64,000 nucleotides of DNA from Sorex araneus (lineage: Eukaryota > Chordata > Mammalia > Eulipotyphla > Soricidae), in the NCBI RefSeq assembly GCF_027595985.1, contig NC_073306.1:155122472-155186471 (forward strand), in the 5' to 3' direction. A program made the position numbers and the translations under genes. Position 1 is the stretch's first letter. Each line of letters starts with the position of its first letter. Shown in pieces: positions 1-12,334 of the stretch. The notes beneath the pieces are model-generated. The model was not told the origin of the DNA, searched no databases, and saw nothing but the letters and a program-made list of their open reading frames with translations.

Positions 1-1066
1 GAGGTAAAATCAGCAACAAGAAGTGAACAAAAAAGAAGAAAAAGATATTTGGTTGAGTAATTTTTATAAGGCTTCATTTAGTTCTTATTGGATTATCACT
101 AGTTACATCAGTAGTTTTCTCAAGAAGGACCCTGCAGTCAGAATTTACAATAAAATTGAAGATAACAAAACATATAATTCACTAGAATTTCATGCAGTGA
201 ACCATTAAACAAGGGACATGTTTGCAAAATCAAAACCTGGATGTATTTTTATTATTAATTTCAAAGAGAGTATGTTTGGCACACATCCCAGACTCCACAT
301 TCAGAACAGAAATTAAGGCAATTAAAGTCTCATTGAGAATTACTGATAATAATATAACATAAACAGTTTCTCATTCTTGCTCTCTAGATAAGATAAGTTT
401 ATAGAATAGACTAGAACAAGTAGGAATTCCAAATCTCTTATTTTTCTGTTACTATTAGCAACATGTGCGAGGAGTTAAAGTTAAAAGAGTGTATAAGCAA
501 GGAATCGAGTCCAGAAATATGGGAATTGCAGGTTTTTCTGCTTCTGGTTGATAAAAAAGAGCTTATAGGGGATGTAGTATTCATAGGAAGTATATTTATA
601 ATATTAAATCTAAAACTCCAAGAAAGTTTAATATTAAAATCTATTCAAATTATTTCACAAGATGATATTTTTGTTGACATTTTGAAATTTTTATTGACAA
701 TATGATTTGCTGGGTAATTCAATATATAAGCTACTCTTTAAGTAAAAATCTCATAGTTCCTTTGCTATTATTTTATTGATTTTATAGAATAAACTGAGTA
801 AAATTGTCATTCTATCATGGATTCCATAAGGCTTCAAATATCTGACATTATCTGAAAACTAGTTATCATTATTTAAGAAATGCCAAATGAACACTGCATC
901 TTATATTAACCTTTTTGCACTACATTTCTTGAAGCCAGTGATTAAATTCTTTAAGATTCTGTTTGTTTCAAGACTGAACAAAATATGTGCTTATGAGGAT
1001 GATCCTACAATATGAGTGTTGGTGGTCACACAATCATCCATAATATCTACTCCAATGTTAGAGGAA
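1..1066. other. Unassigned AT-rich DNA
   Basis: No repeat family or exon could be recognised. The short open frames here (61 and 80 codons) have AT-rich, low-complexity composition and no known motif, so I treat them as chance. Confidence 0.6.
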
Positions 1067-1086
1067 TTAAGACATGATTTTAGCAA

Positions 1087-1292
1087 ATTTGTTACAAACA
1101 GGGACTCTGCACCAGGCTGTTTTCATTCTGGGCGCCCCAGAGGAGGGTGGGTGAGAACCTTCCTGCCCCAAGGGGCCTAGTCCATGCAGCCGACCTCCAC
1201 TACCCCACCGCAGCCTCACTCCAGGCTGCTTTCCCGACCTCGAGGCTGCAAAGTGACAGCACCACACGTTATAAGACACTTCCCACCCATTT
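1087..1292. other. GC-rich block of unknown origin
   Basis: About 200 bp with several CpGs and C/G runs stand out sharply from the AT-rich surroundings. The minus strand has a 79-codon open frame through it (1067-1306) with no recognised motif. It could be the GC-rich 5' part of a retroelement or a pseudogene fragment; the sequence alone does not decide. Confidence 0.4.
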
Positions 1293-1353
1293 TCCATAAT
1301 TACCAAACCATATTTGAAGGAGTTCAGACAGTAGGTAATAAATCATAGAGAGT

Positions 1354-1416
1354 AATATATATATATATGTATATATATATACGTATACATACATATGTAT
1401 AACTAATATATATATT
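1354..1416. repeat. (TA)n / TATG-rich microsatellite
   Basis: Alternating TA with interspersed TATG and TACA units. Confidence 0.85.
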
Positions 1417-1430
1417 TACATACATTTCAG

Positions 1431-1690
1431 AGTGCCCAGAAAGTTACTGAGAGTATTCCGCCCACAGGGGCAGAGCCTGGCAAGGTACCCGTGGCATATT
1501 CGATATACCAAAAACATAAACAATAGGTCTCATTCCCCTGACCCTGAAAGAACCTCCAATCGCTGGGAAAGAGGAATATGGAGAGGCTGCTAATATCTCA
1601 GGGCTGGGAGAAATAGAGACGTTACTGGTGCTGGATCAAGTAAATCCACAAACAATAGGATGACAATGATGCAGTGATACAGTTACAAAC
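1431..1690 (+). mobile_element. Long RTE-tailed element, 5'-truncated
   Basis: The body reads GAGAGTATTCCGCCCACA, then GCATATTCGATATACC, then the long-family segment with CCTCCAATCG and GGCTGCTAATATCTCAGGG. It ends with the RTE-type tail (GAGACGTTACTGGTGC, GGATGACAATGATGCAGTGATACAG). The tRNA-like head is absent. Matches the units at 12335-12640 and 50103-50850. Confidence 0.8.
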
Positions 1691-1756
1691 AGCAGCTACC
1701 AAATTACGTCCACAGAATTGATACATATGTTAAACCACTATACTGAGTTTCTTAAT

Positions 1757-1940
1757 TTTTTTTTTTTTTTTTTTTGCTTTTTTGGGTCACACCCAGTGAG
1801 GCTCAGGGATCACTCCTGGCTCTGCACTCAGGAATTACCCCTGGCCTTGCTCAGGGGACCATATGGGATGCTGGAAATCAAACCCGGGTCGGCCTCGTGC
1901 AAGGCAAATGCCCTACCCTCTGTGCTATCGCTCCAGCCCC
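1757..1940 (-). mobile_element. SINE-A, full length
   Basis: Reading the minus strand: GGGGCTGGAGCGATAGCAC head with Pol III box A/B-like elements (box B as GGTTTGATTTCC), the CATCCCATATGGTCCCC body, GTGTGACCCAAAAAAGC and a long poly(A), seen here as a T run. Flanked by direct repeats CTGAGTTTCTTAATTT (1743-1758) and CTGAGTTTATTAATTT (1940-1955), a 16-bp target-site duplication with one mismatch. Poly(A) and a long TSD indicate L1 machinery. Confidence 0.95.
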
Positions 1941-1955
1941 TGAGTTTATTAATTT

Positions 1956-3080
1956 AATAGCTCTTTTTACACACTGAAGAATTCACCAGTAAAAATGGTC
2001 TTTACAAAAGGTTTTTCTCCCAGAAATGACTTTTATGAAAGTGCTGATAAAGAAACACTATTGCACATTTTGATCATATTAGCTATTAAAACCTGTATGA
2101 CGTAAACCAACTAAATCAATTTAGTCACCCCAATCCCTTTAAGATACACCATCATACACACACTGTGGACCCACTCGTGGGTAATTTGATGCACACACTG
2201 GATTTTATTTTTGCCAAGCACAGTAATTTTTCATGTACTTCTCCATAACTAATACATGCACCTAAATATGGATATTTGGGTAAATGGAAGTTAAAACTAA
2301 GAAAATTAAAGGATATTACATAAATAGGTTATATGGATCATAGCAATTATTGATAAAACTAAAGATAAAACTTTCATATTAAATCACTTAATCCTTAAAA
2401 CTGGGTGAGGATTAGGTATAGCTAATCCCATTCACAGTTCAAAAATCTAGATTGAAGGAGATTAAAGGACATATAATCTGTCTATGTCCCAATATAGAAA
2501 AGAAAACAAAACATCAACCCTTAAACTCTAATAACTCTCAATGTACCAGTCACACTTGACAAAGAGGCTGCAAAGTCCCGTTAGCAGGTCTACTACTAAA
2601 ACATCAGCTTTATTTTAGTACTCTGCGTAGGATCTTCTCAAAGTCCGGCCACTTTTATATGTTTTCCAATTTTTCAATATCAATGAGGTTATTTAAATTG
2701 TGTGAAAAATGAAGATCAGTATCAGCCAAGTATTGATATCAGAATTTTTCCTTCCATACCATCAAATAATTCTCTTGTCAACAATTCTACAATCAGCTGC
2801 CGGGATATACATACACAGTGAGACCGTTGGAAAGGGAAATGTATGATCTTTACATGGGACATTGTAAAGGAAATTGTCCAGACAACAATTCCAATATATG
2901 TGATGATGGAAGGTTTCCCGCTGATTGGGAGTGCTAGAAAATTGGAAGACCAAGCAAATGATTCTTCACACAGATGCATCCAATTTTTCCATCTTTCCTA
3001 GAGGCTGATGAGGTTCATCTCTTCTATCATCAATCCAATCTGTTAGGAAATATACATCAGGGTGGGGGAAGGGAGAAAGC
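1956..3080. other. Unassigned DNA with a weak MIR/L2-like trace
   Basis: Mostly AT-rich unique-looking sequence. Around 2375-2570 there are words typical of decayed MIR/L2 repeats (ACTGGGTGAGGATTAG, AGATTGAAGGAG), too weak to annotate separately. Open frames on both strands near 2722-3201 look like chance. Confidence 0.45.
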
Positions 3081-3082
3081 TC

Positions 3083-3230
3083 AGAGGACTGGAAAAGCAT
3101 GCATGTATTTAGAGGTCTCAGGGCTCAGTACACAGCTTCTGATGGTCTCGTATGCACCAAAGTGGGCAACTTCTGCGCAATACACCAGGAGTAGCTCCTG
3201 AGCACCACCAGTGTAGCTCAAAACACAATG
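3083..3230 (+). mobile_element. SINE-A, badly decayed
   Basis: The 3' half has CACCAGGAGTAGCTCCTGAGC followed by a body-like end, in SINE-A order. The head (GAGAAAGCTCAGAGG) is only weakly recognisable. An old copy, many differences from the young consensus. Confidence 0.4.
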
Positions 3231-3584
3231 GAAAGACAAAGCAGTAATGAAGGAGGAGGTAAAAAATAAGTTTTACATCCTGCATTCCTTAAGGCACCTT
3301 CTTTTGATTTTCTAGTCTTTAGAACAACACCCCATGCTTTGAAATAAAATATTTATATATTCTAAACTACTTTCAGGATGATTCTTAATCAAGTCAGTAG
3401 ACTTTAAAAATATTTTTAGAGTCTTTTTAAAAATTATTTTCCATATGAAATTTAGTGTTTCATAATCCAATATTATGAAATATTGCTTGGCCCGACGAGG
3501 TCAGAAATATTGTAAAGGAAAAAGTTATATAACAAGATGGGAATGCCTAATTTTATGAAATAGTTTTTCACTGTAGTGGTTGAT

Positions 3585-3765
3585 ATCTGTTGTATGCTAA
3601 CCATATGTCAAGCACTGATACAAGAACACTCACTTGCTTATTTTATTTAAAGATAAAAATAACTATATTGTGAGATATTATTTCCATCTGACAAATTAAA
3701 AAATGAAGATCAGAGACTAGCCTCATGTTTTTGTAGTTTAAATTCATAATATGACCCCTACAGAA
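3585..3765 (+). mobile_element. MIR/L2-type ancient repeat
   Basis: Pattern order resembles decayed MIR/L2 repeats: a CATATGTCAAGCACTGATAC block, then TATTTCCATCTGACAAATTA (the 'fraction in lower case of ...CCCATTTTACAGATGA' position of the family) and AGATCAGAGACTAGCC. Assignment by word order only. Confidence 0.4.
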
Positions 3766-4060
3766 TGACATTTAATGGCCCTAATGTTCAAATGCCCAAA
3801 ACAAAACTCACTTAATGCAAATTTATGGTTCTTCAGATCTGATCCAATGTTCACAGAATCACATTTCCCACCTCACAAAGAGAAGCAAATCCTTATTTCT
3901 CTCTATCTACCTGCACAAACATTTGCATCTTCATTGAATGTCATAATTTTGCACACATTAATATCAATCTTCAAGCTTTCTCCTCTTTGCTTCATCAAAT
4001 GGAGAAATTTTAACTTTTAAAAATTTACTCAGTAGCTTTTCTGTGAAGAAAGACTCCCCA

Positions 4061-4241
4061 GGGGCTAGAGAAACAGAACAGCGGGTAGGGCATTTGCCTT
4101 GCACGCAGCTGACCCAGGTTCGATTCCCAGCATCCCATATGGTCTCCCGAGCACCTCCAGGAGTAATTACTGAGTGCAGAGTCAGGAGTAAACCCTGCGC
4201 ATTTCCAGGTGTGATCCAAAAAGCAAAAAAAAAAAAAAAAA
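4061..4241 (+). mobile_element. SINE-A, full length
   Basis: GGGGCTAGAGAAACAGAAC head, box-B-like GGTTCGATTCC at 4117-4127, CATCCCATATGGTC, CAGGAGTAAT, GTGTGATCCAAAAAGC and A17 at the end. The intact box B makes this a well-preserved copy. No clear TSD was found. Confidence 0.93.
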
Positions 4242-4263
4242 TTTAATTACATAAGACTCACCA

Positions 4264-5653
4264 TTTTCCCAAAGCAGAGTTAGTCATTTTCTGTCTGCAG
4301 TTGCTTGTGTTCATTTCAATCTTCTAGCACTTACCTCTCCATAGTGATCTTCAAGGGCATTTGTGTAATTAGTAATTGGATTTATTTAGAATCATAAACA
4401 GAAGTAAAAACCATATTAATCATGCACCAAAGTTATGTCAAGTAGAGTGATGTCTTTCTCACATTTTTCTCCATGTTTTTACCTATTTAATCCTTGTAAG
4501 CCTTAGAAAATATAATATTTGATACATACGCATATGTATGTATGCAGAATATACACATATAGCTATATAATTAAGTAGTCATTTAAGTAAATATAATTAA
4601 AATAAATTGATACTATTTGCATTATATAAGTAAAGGCGCATATTACATAAAAAGAATCCATAATCATGTGCATTATACATTTGACTTCATGCTATATATT
4701 AATTATATGTGTAATAATAAGATCTAATGATAAATCCCAGAAATAGATTCAGATTGCCTCAGCTCATATGTCCCTTCTTCTGTGTGTTGCTTTCTTAAAG
4801 AAGGTATCATTGAACCACTCTTGGCACAAAGCCAATGCACAGTTAATATTTTGTAAATGAATTAATTACATTTATTTACTTGCCTAGCTTTTTCACAACA
4901 ATCTTAATAATGATTTTCAAGTTGAAATCCAGAAGTGACGTTCATGTAAATAATAATCACTATTTCCAAGGTTAGCAAGTTAACTTATGGAGATGTCTTT
5001 TAAAAAATAGATGGTAATATTTTATTTATATACAAAAAAAACTGTGCAAGAGGTTCTCAAATGAGGTCAGTGGATTTGTAAGTCCAGAGATTCAATTATT
5101 TAAATTGATGAATTCCTTGAATTTGAATGGAGTTTATTGTGCATTTTCTAGAACAAAAAGCCTATACATATAGTAAAGTGATACTTTTCAAATCCTGTGA
5201 CCAAACACTAAAATAAATAAAAAGCAAAAATCTATATCATTTCTATATTATGCCTATATACATCATTACCTTAAGTTTAAGTAATCAAAGAAGGGTGGTA
5301 TTTTTATTACATTTGCTTCAGGAACCTAAAATTTCATGAAACTGAATAGAACTGATGATTCATAATACACAATAAAGTAAAGTTACAAATTTACTATAAT
5401 CCATCCATTCCAGCAATTTCCACTTCTATTCAGATAGCCAAATTATATTGGCAGTTAGTTTTTATGGTTAGTTGCTTGCTTATTTTATTTTGGAAAAAGA
5501 TATGGTGTAAGGGATTTTTTTTTATTAATTTAGTTTTTGAGATATGAATTTCAAAGACTCACTGATAAAAGTATGCATGAAAAGATAAACGAGACAAAAC
5601 ATTTGTTTTGCTTATCAATTAAAGTCTGTTTGAATTTCTTTTTCTTTTTTTTT
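4264..5653. other. Unassigned AT-rich DNA
   Basis: Long AT-rich stretch. A possible L2/MIR 3' remnant lies at about 4815-4865 (GGCACAAAGCCAATGCAC...GTAAATGAAT). Otherwise nothing recognised. Confidence 0.5.
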
Positions 5654-5662
5654 AATTTTCAC

Positions 5663-5904
5663 TGTAGCACTGTCATCCAGTTGTTCATTGATTTGCTCCA
5701 GCGGCCACCAGTAATGTCTCCATTGTGAGACTTGTTGTTATTGTTTTGGGCATATTGAGTACACCGTGGGTAGCTTGGCAGGCTCTGTCTGCAGTCAGGA
5801 TACTCTCGGTAGTTTGCTTAGCTCTCCGAGAGGGAAGGAGAAATCAAACCAGGGTCAGCCGTGTGCAAGGCAATCACCCTACTCAAAAGCTATCACTCCT
5901 GCCC
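5663..5904 (-). mobile_element. SINE-R with 9-bp TSD
   Basis: Left end carries the inverted tail (TGTAGCACTGTCATCC) and the RTE-derived segment (TTGCTCCAGCGGCCACCAG). Then follow the GCATATTGAG and CTCTCCGAGAGGG body and the head (CAAACCAGGGTCAGCC to TATCACTCCTGCCC). AATTTTCAC is repeated at 5654-5662 and 5905-5913. Confidence 0.92.
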
Positions 5905-5913
5905 AATTTTCAC

Positions 5914-7847
5914 ATCTTTAATAAAGTTTATTTGTGCTCTTAATTCATTTCAGCCTCTTCATAGTCAAATTTGGGGCCCCAAACAGTTCATTTCTCAGCA
6001 TTTTCTATGTTCCTGATGACCAAAAATGTAACTACCAGTATCTGCCACATCACACTTTGATCATCATCTTGTCCTTCATTTTGTTTCTTTTGTTTGTTTG
6101 TTTTTGTGGAAATGGCGTCCTTTTAATGGGTTTTGAGCAGGATATCCTTGATTTTCTAAATTTGCTTGGCATGATTGCAGGAAAAGCAAAAATTTGAGGT
6201 CCAGCACAGTGAACTACAAGAAGCCCCATTTGAATTTCTATGATTTAGAACTAGCTCAAGGCTTCAGTACTGCTTAAGTTCCTGGCATGTAGTTTAAATG
6301 TCTCCCCAATCCACTCACCTTGAAGAAACTTTGCACACTTCTGAGATTGTTCGTGCTTTCCAGCAGTTATTCAAATCAGTGCTTGTTTACCTCTTAGAGA
6401 ACATGTGCATGGAATATAGATTAAATACCAAATTTATTTTGATTTGTTTTCATTTTAATATTTTATGTCACTAGAGATAAATAGCACATATCCATGAGAT
6501 TGAAGACCAACAGTATTTTGATATTCTGTTTAGATAGTAATTAAACGTCAAAATGATTGGAATTTTTATTTCATTGTCTGGGGAACCTTTCTCACTTAAT
6601 CAAAGCACAGCTCTTTTCTACATCATATTTCTAAACTCTAAATAATATTAGAGTTGAAAAAAGTAGCACGATGTATTTTAATATGATAAAACAAGGAACC
6701 AAAAACTTCTAGATGATTTTACTGCACAAAATAAACATAACAAGCATGACATGGAATTAGCCTAATTTCTCTAATTTGGAAGAAAATTCTCCAAAGATAA
6801 ACTCAAAGAAAATAAAACCCTTAACACAAAAACCTACTTCTAATAAAAATTAAAAGGAGTTTCAAACAATTCTGGTAAAGTACAGTGCACAAATGAATAA
6901 TAAATCAATAAAAAATAAAGTTGGATTGTTTCAGTGAGTTTCAAAACTGAATGAATTTCAAATCAGGTTTGGCTAGCAATATACTGTCAGTTCCAAAAAT
7001 GATCAATATTCTCAAGGAAAGAAAAGTGTAAAAAAGCAAACATTTTCTTTTTCTTTTATTTTTAACAACAACAAAACCCTGAAAATTTGCTTTTATAAGC
7101 TCAGAAGGCTCACAATTTAGTCACTTTACATAGTTGTACACACACACAAAAAAATATATGTATAAAGAGTGAGGAAAGTAGCCAAAAGTTAGCATTTCTC
7201 TAAAAAAAAATGAAAGAAAACAAACCTGTCCTATTTATCTGGATTTCTGGGAAAGCACGATTGGATTCTTTCTCTCTCTTCTCTAACAACAGAAGTATCT
7301 ATTTTGAAGTTTCAATTATTATTTGTGAAAGGAACACATTTCAGCTCCCAGATGGACAAACACCTCCTCAGTGGACATTTTTTTTTTTTGCTGATCTTAA
7401 ATGTTTTCTTTCCTTTCAACTGTAAACAATAGTGAGTAACTTTTATTTGCAAGCAATGGATGGAGTTGCAAAGATGTGTGCATTAGTATGGGATTTTCTT
7501 CCTTCCCAAGGTGACTGTGGGTGGGATCCTATGGGTGTCATCAAAACCAAAGCCTGGTGGAGTTAGATATTGTTATTCATACAGCCTTACCTTAAAATAA
7601 AACTGCAGAATTTGAGAAAGAGACTGAAGACTGACAGGTGAAACATTCACATGTTGAGTCTTCCTCAGTAGAGTAATAGAAAAAAATTCTCCATCCACTG
7701 CATAGTTGTGAGTGTATAAAGATAGGAAATACAGGGGCAAATATTAAGTGCATTTATACATTTCAGTCAGCTTTAGCTATAGCTAATGAAAGTGCTCAGC
7801 TTTTTTCTTCCTTCTTCTAACCACCTCAGTTTCCTTCTGACCGCCTC
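5914..7847. other. Unassigned AT-rich DNA
   Basis: No gene or repeat recognised. There is a T-rich purine/pyrimidine patch near 6080-6110 and A-rich patches near 7040-7210, but no tandem array. Confidence 0.5.
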
Positions 7848-8010
7848 AGTTTCACACCCAGCAATGCTCAGGGGTTACTCCTGGCTCTGCACTCAGGACT
7901 TATTCCTGGCAGTTCCTTGGGGACTATATTTCCTGGATGCCTGGGATGGAATCTGGGTTGGCCGAGTGAAAGGCAAACGCCCTACCCGTTTTACTATTGC
8001 TCTGGCTCAC
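7848..8010 (-). mobile_element. SINE-A, decayed
   Basis: Minus-strand copy recognised by TTTCACACCCAGCAATGC, GGGTTACTCCTGGCTCTGCA, GGCAAACGCCCTACCC and CTATTGCTCTGGC. Poly(T) is gone and the central region carries many substitutions. Confidence 0.85.
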
Positions 8011-9170
8011 ACTTCTAAATTAGACTAGCCATAACTATCTGAAGACCTACGGTCAGAAGAGTCAGTGGAGAATGGAAGTCCTCTATCTGTGGGTCACCTC
8101 TGAATTCAAGACTTTGGTGTCAGTTTTGTCAAGAACTGGCCAGTCCTCAGGATTTAATTCAACTCCTGAGTTAATTTATGGCCAGTACCTACATGACTGT
8201 TTATGTCCAGTACCTACATGAGTGTCTCCATAGGAGAAGAGAACTGTGTGACTCCCAAAGCAGGAATGTTCACCAGAAATCTTCTCGGGTTAGAACAATC
8301 AGGAACAGTATCATTATGAAAATTATCATCCTTTCTTCCGCTTGGGATCATAGGATCATAGTGATGCAGGAAGAGTAAGGTCTGAAAGCAAAAAAAAAAA
8401 AGGCCCCATGCTGTATTACAGTGGTTACTAATTACTATCACAGATACCAGCTCAGCATTTCAACTACAACCTCATCCTATGATTGAATTGGTCTACTCAC
8501 AGACATAGCTCAGAAGTAACTAACTCTGCTTATCCTCTCGGATAAAAGCAGACAATACTCTATTCTCACTAGAATAATTGTATATTTGAGCATAGATTAT
8601 ATATATTAAATGCACATATATAATATGTACAATTAGGGATATACATACATGTAATTATATTATTCTTAATTATACATACGTCAAGGATTCTAAGTATTAC
8701 TATACCTTCTTTGACCACCAGGCCTCTACTAGTGCTTCAATTTAGAGACCACTAAATGCTTCCTATCAATGTTCCTCATGAAAGATTGTTTTCATTTCCC
8801 ACAGAAATGATGATCTAAAGTTAGTCTATCCAAAATCTGGTCATTTGATATATTCAGAAGACATTTTATTTCAAGGAAGAAATTCAAAAGCTTCTTGCCA
8901 AACTTTAGTCAAACATTTCACTTTCTGTGTACACAAATGATTTCTATGAGACCTGCCATATTTTGCTTTTAGCACCCACTGGACATACTTAATAGCCAAA
9001 ATTGTTCAAAATATGTGGGTGTTGCAAAGAAAAAGTGATGAGGCAAAACAGGTTTCTGAAAAAAATACAACTTTAGTTACAACCCCAATCTCAAAAGGTT
9101 GTAGGTAGTTTGTATAACTTTCTCTTATTCACCAAATATCATTTGCCTAACTCCTGGCACCATACACTGC
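8011..9170. other. Unassigned DNA with a short direct duplication
   Basis: Contains a small direct repeat at about 8178-8222, in which CCAGTACCTACATGA occurs twice 30 bp apart. The rest is AT-rich unique-looking DNA. Confidence 0.5.
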
Positions 9171-9191
9171 TTTAAAAAACACTTTGTGGGA

Positions 9192-11593
9192 AGCCTACGG
9201 CAAGCATTATCCTCAACGGGGAAAAACTAAGGGCCTTTCCTCTGAGATCAGGCACAAGAAAAGGATGCCCACTCTCACCACTCCTCTTCAATATAGTACT
9301 GGAAGTACTTGCGATAGCTATTAGACAAGAAAAAGAGATTAAGGGCATCCAGATAGGAAAGGAAGAAATCAAACTCTCACTATTTGCAGACGATATGATA
9401 CTATATCTAGAGAAGCCTAAAGCCTCTACTAAGAAACTCTTAGAAACAATAGATTTATACAGTAAAGTTTCAGGCTACAAAATCAATACCCAAAAATCCA
9501 TGGCCTTCACATATGCAAACAATGAGGCAGAGGAAAGGGACATGAAAAAAGCAATCCCATTCACAATCTTGCCTCAGAAAATCAAGTACCTTGGAATCAG
9601 CTTAACCCAGGAAGTAAAAAATCTCTACAAAGAAAACTACAAAACGCTATTCCATGAAATCAAAGAGGACATGAGGAAATGGAAACATATACCCTGCTCG
9701 TGGATAGGGAGAATCAATGTTGTCAAAATGGCAATATTCCCCAAAGCATTATACAGATTCAACGTGATCCCTATAAGGATACCCATTATATTCTTCAAAG
9801 AAATGGATCAAGCAATCCTAAATTTCATATGGAACAACAAACGTGCAAGGATAGCTAAAACAATTCTTGGGAAAAAGACGATGGGAGGCATCACGCTACC
9901 CAACTTCAAACTTTACTACAAAGCAGTAACAATTAAAACAGCATGGTACTGGAACAAAGGCAGAGCCGTAGACCAATAGAACAGGGTGGAATATCCCTAC
10001 ACACAACCCCAAATGTATGATCATCTAATCTTTGATAAGGGAGCAAGAGATGTGAAGTTGAGCAAGGAAAGTCTCTTTAACAAATGGTGCTGGCACAACT
10101 GGACAACCACATGCAAAAAAATGGGCTTAGACCTCGAACTGACACCATACACAAAAGTCAGATCAAAATGGATTAAAGACCTCAACATTAGACCACAAAC
10201 CATAAGGTACATTGAAGACAAGGTCGGCAAAACCCTCCAGGATATTGAAGATAAAGGTATCTTCAAAGGTGACTCGGAACTAAGCAATCTAGTAAAAACA
10301 GAGATCAACAAATGGGACTACATTAAACTAAAAAGCTTCTGCAACCGCAAAAGATAGAGTGACCAGAATACAAAGACTATCCACAGAATGGGAAAGGATA
10401 TTTACACAATACCCATCAGATAAGGGGTTGATATCAATGGTATATAAAGCACTGGTTGAACTCTACAAGAAGAAAACATCCAACCCCATCAAAAAATGGG
10501 GCGAAGAAATGAACAGAAACTTTACCAAGGAAGAAATACGAATGGCCAAAAGGCACATGAAAAAGTGCTCTACATCACTAATCATCAGAGAGATGCAGAT
10601 CAAAACAACCACGAGATACCACCTCACACCACAGAGACTAGTACACATCCAAAAGAACAAAAGCAACCGCTGTTGGAGAGGATGTGGGGAGAAAGGGACC
10701 CTTCTACACTGCTGGTGGGAATGCCGACTGGTTCAGCCCTTCTGGAAAACTATATGAACGATTCTCAAAAAATTAGATATTGAGCTCCCATTTGACCCAG
10801 CAATACCACTGCTGGGAATATATCCCAGAGAGGCAAAAAAGTATAATTGAAACAACATCTGCACATGTATGTTCATCGCAGCACTGTTTACAATAGCCAG
10901 AATCTGGAAAAAAACCCGAATGCCCTAGAACGGATGACTGGTTGAGGAAACTTTGGTACATCTATACAATGGAATACTATGCAGCTGTTAGAAAAAAGGA
11001 GGTCATGAATTTTGTATTTAAGTGGATGGGCATGAAAAGTTTCATGCTGAGTGAAATGAGTCAGTAAGAGAGAGACAGACATAGAAAGATTGCACTCATC
11101 TATGGTATATAGAATAACAGAGTGGGAGACTAACACCCAAGAATTGTAGAAATAAGTACCAGAAGGTTGACTCCATGGCTTGGAGGCTGGCCTCACATTC
11201 TGTGGAAAGGGCAACTCAGAGAAGGGATCACCAACTATAATGTAGTCAAAGGCCATGTGGGGGAAGGGAGTTGCGGGCTGAATGAGGTCTAGAGACTGAG
11301 CACAGTGGCCACTCAACACCTTTATTGCAAACCACAACAGCTAATTAGAGAGAGAGAACAGAAGGGGATGCCCTGCCACAGTGGCAGGGTGGGGTGGGGG
11401 GAGATGGGATTGGGGAGGGTGGAAGGGATGCTGGGTTTACTGGTGGTGGAGAATGGGCACTGGTGAAGGGATGGGTTCCCGAACTTTGTATGAGGGAAGC
11501 ATAAGCACAAAAGTGTATAAATCTGTAACTGTACCCTCACGGTGATTCACTAATTAAAAATAAATAAATTAAAAACAAACAAACAAAAAAAAG
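9192..11593 (+). mobile_element. LINE-1, 5'-truncated, ORF2 remnant plus 3' UTR
   Basis: The 3' half of L1 ORF2 (reverse transcriptase/endonuclease protein), then 3' UTR and A-rich tail. The RT segment shows the G-C-P-L-S-P motif and the catalytic F-A-D-D box (codons at 9383-9394), followed by the thumb and C-terminal region. The frame is open from 9395 to an in-frame stop at 9977, reopens in the same frame to 10357, then shifts frame and is open from 10359 to 10757. The 3' UTR has a G-rich tract (about 11380-11430), the conserved GGAGAATGGGCACTGGTG block and GGTGATTCACTAATTAAAA. Flanked by copies of CACTTTGTGGGA (9180-9191 and 11594-11605), so it inserted by L1 target-primed reverse transcription. 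Endonuclease domain and ORF1 are missing; the element is dead. Confidence 0.95.
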
Positions 11594-11601
11594 CACTTTG
11601 T

Positions 11602-11777
11602 GGGACTGGAACAATAGCACAGTGGGTAGAGTATTTGCCTTGCACACGAACCATCCCGGGTTTGATGCCCAGCATCCCATATGGTCCCCTGAGCAAAACC
11701 AGGAGTAATTCCTGAGTGCAGAGCCAGGAATAACCCCTGTGCATCGCCAGGTGTGACCCCCCCCCAAAAAAAAAGCA
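11602..11777 (+). mobile_element. SINE-A, host of the nested L1
   Basis: Head GGGACTGGAACAATAGCAC, body CATCCCATATGGTCCCC, end GTGTGACCCCCCCCC plus poly(A). Its TSD is TTAAAAAGCACTGTG on the right (11778-11792), matching TTTAAAAAACACTTTGTG on the left (9171-9188). The L1 upstream inserted into that left copy. Confidence 0.93.
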
Positions 11778-11795
11778 TTAAAAAGCACTGTGATC

Positions 11796-12334
11796 CTGAC
11801 AATGAGGGGAAAAAATGAACAATTCACTCCTTTGCATTATGGCATTTTGCAATTTGAAATAAAAATTATATTTAAAGTGATATAAACTTATAACTTGTTT
11901 TTTCTTATCCATGACATAAACATAAGGTTACTTAATAATAAAATTTATTTTAGTAACTGTGACTTAGGTTCTCTTTGTAAACATAGTCAATATGCAATTT
12001 ACATAGAAAAATATCAACAACAGCAACAACTAACCCATAAATCTCTGTACCTGATATAACCAGAGAAGATTTGATGAATACATGCCATTTAGGCAAACAA
12101 GAACTATATAATAAAATTATAAACACAATACTTGGACTCTTAAATTTTGATTAACTTTGTCTTAAAATATGGTTTACACATAGATAAGTATCAAAACTTT
12201 AAAGTTACTTATTGGTATATATATGTATATATATATTTCAATATAGACACACACAAAAGCAGCACCTTGTAGAACCCCAAATACCATGCCATTTCTCTTT
12301 GGAATTGTTTTCCTTGCCAATTTATAAAATTTTA
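11796..12334. other. Unassigned AT-rich DNA
   Basis: Includes a short TA-rich run near 12214-12237. No recognised gene or repeat family. Confidence 0.5.

Noticed and set aside
4061-4135. tRNA-like sequence with box A/B motifs, as in all SINE heads
   Set aside because: It is the head of a dispersed SINE, continues into SINE body and does not fold as a mature tRNA; not a tRNA gene.
10021-11337. Open frames on the minus strand of the L1
   Set aside because: Antisense shadows of ORF2 and 3' UTR; no own motifs.
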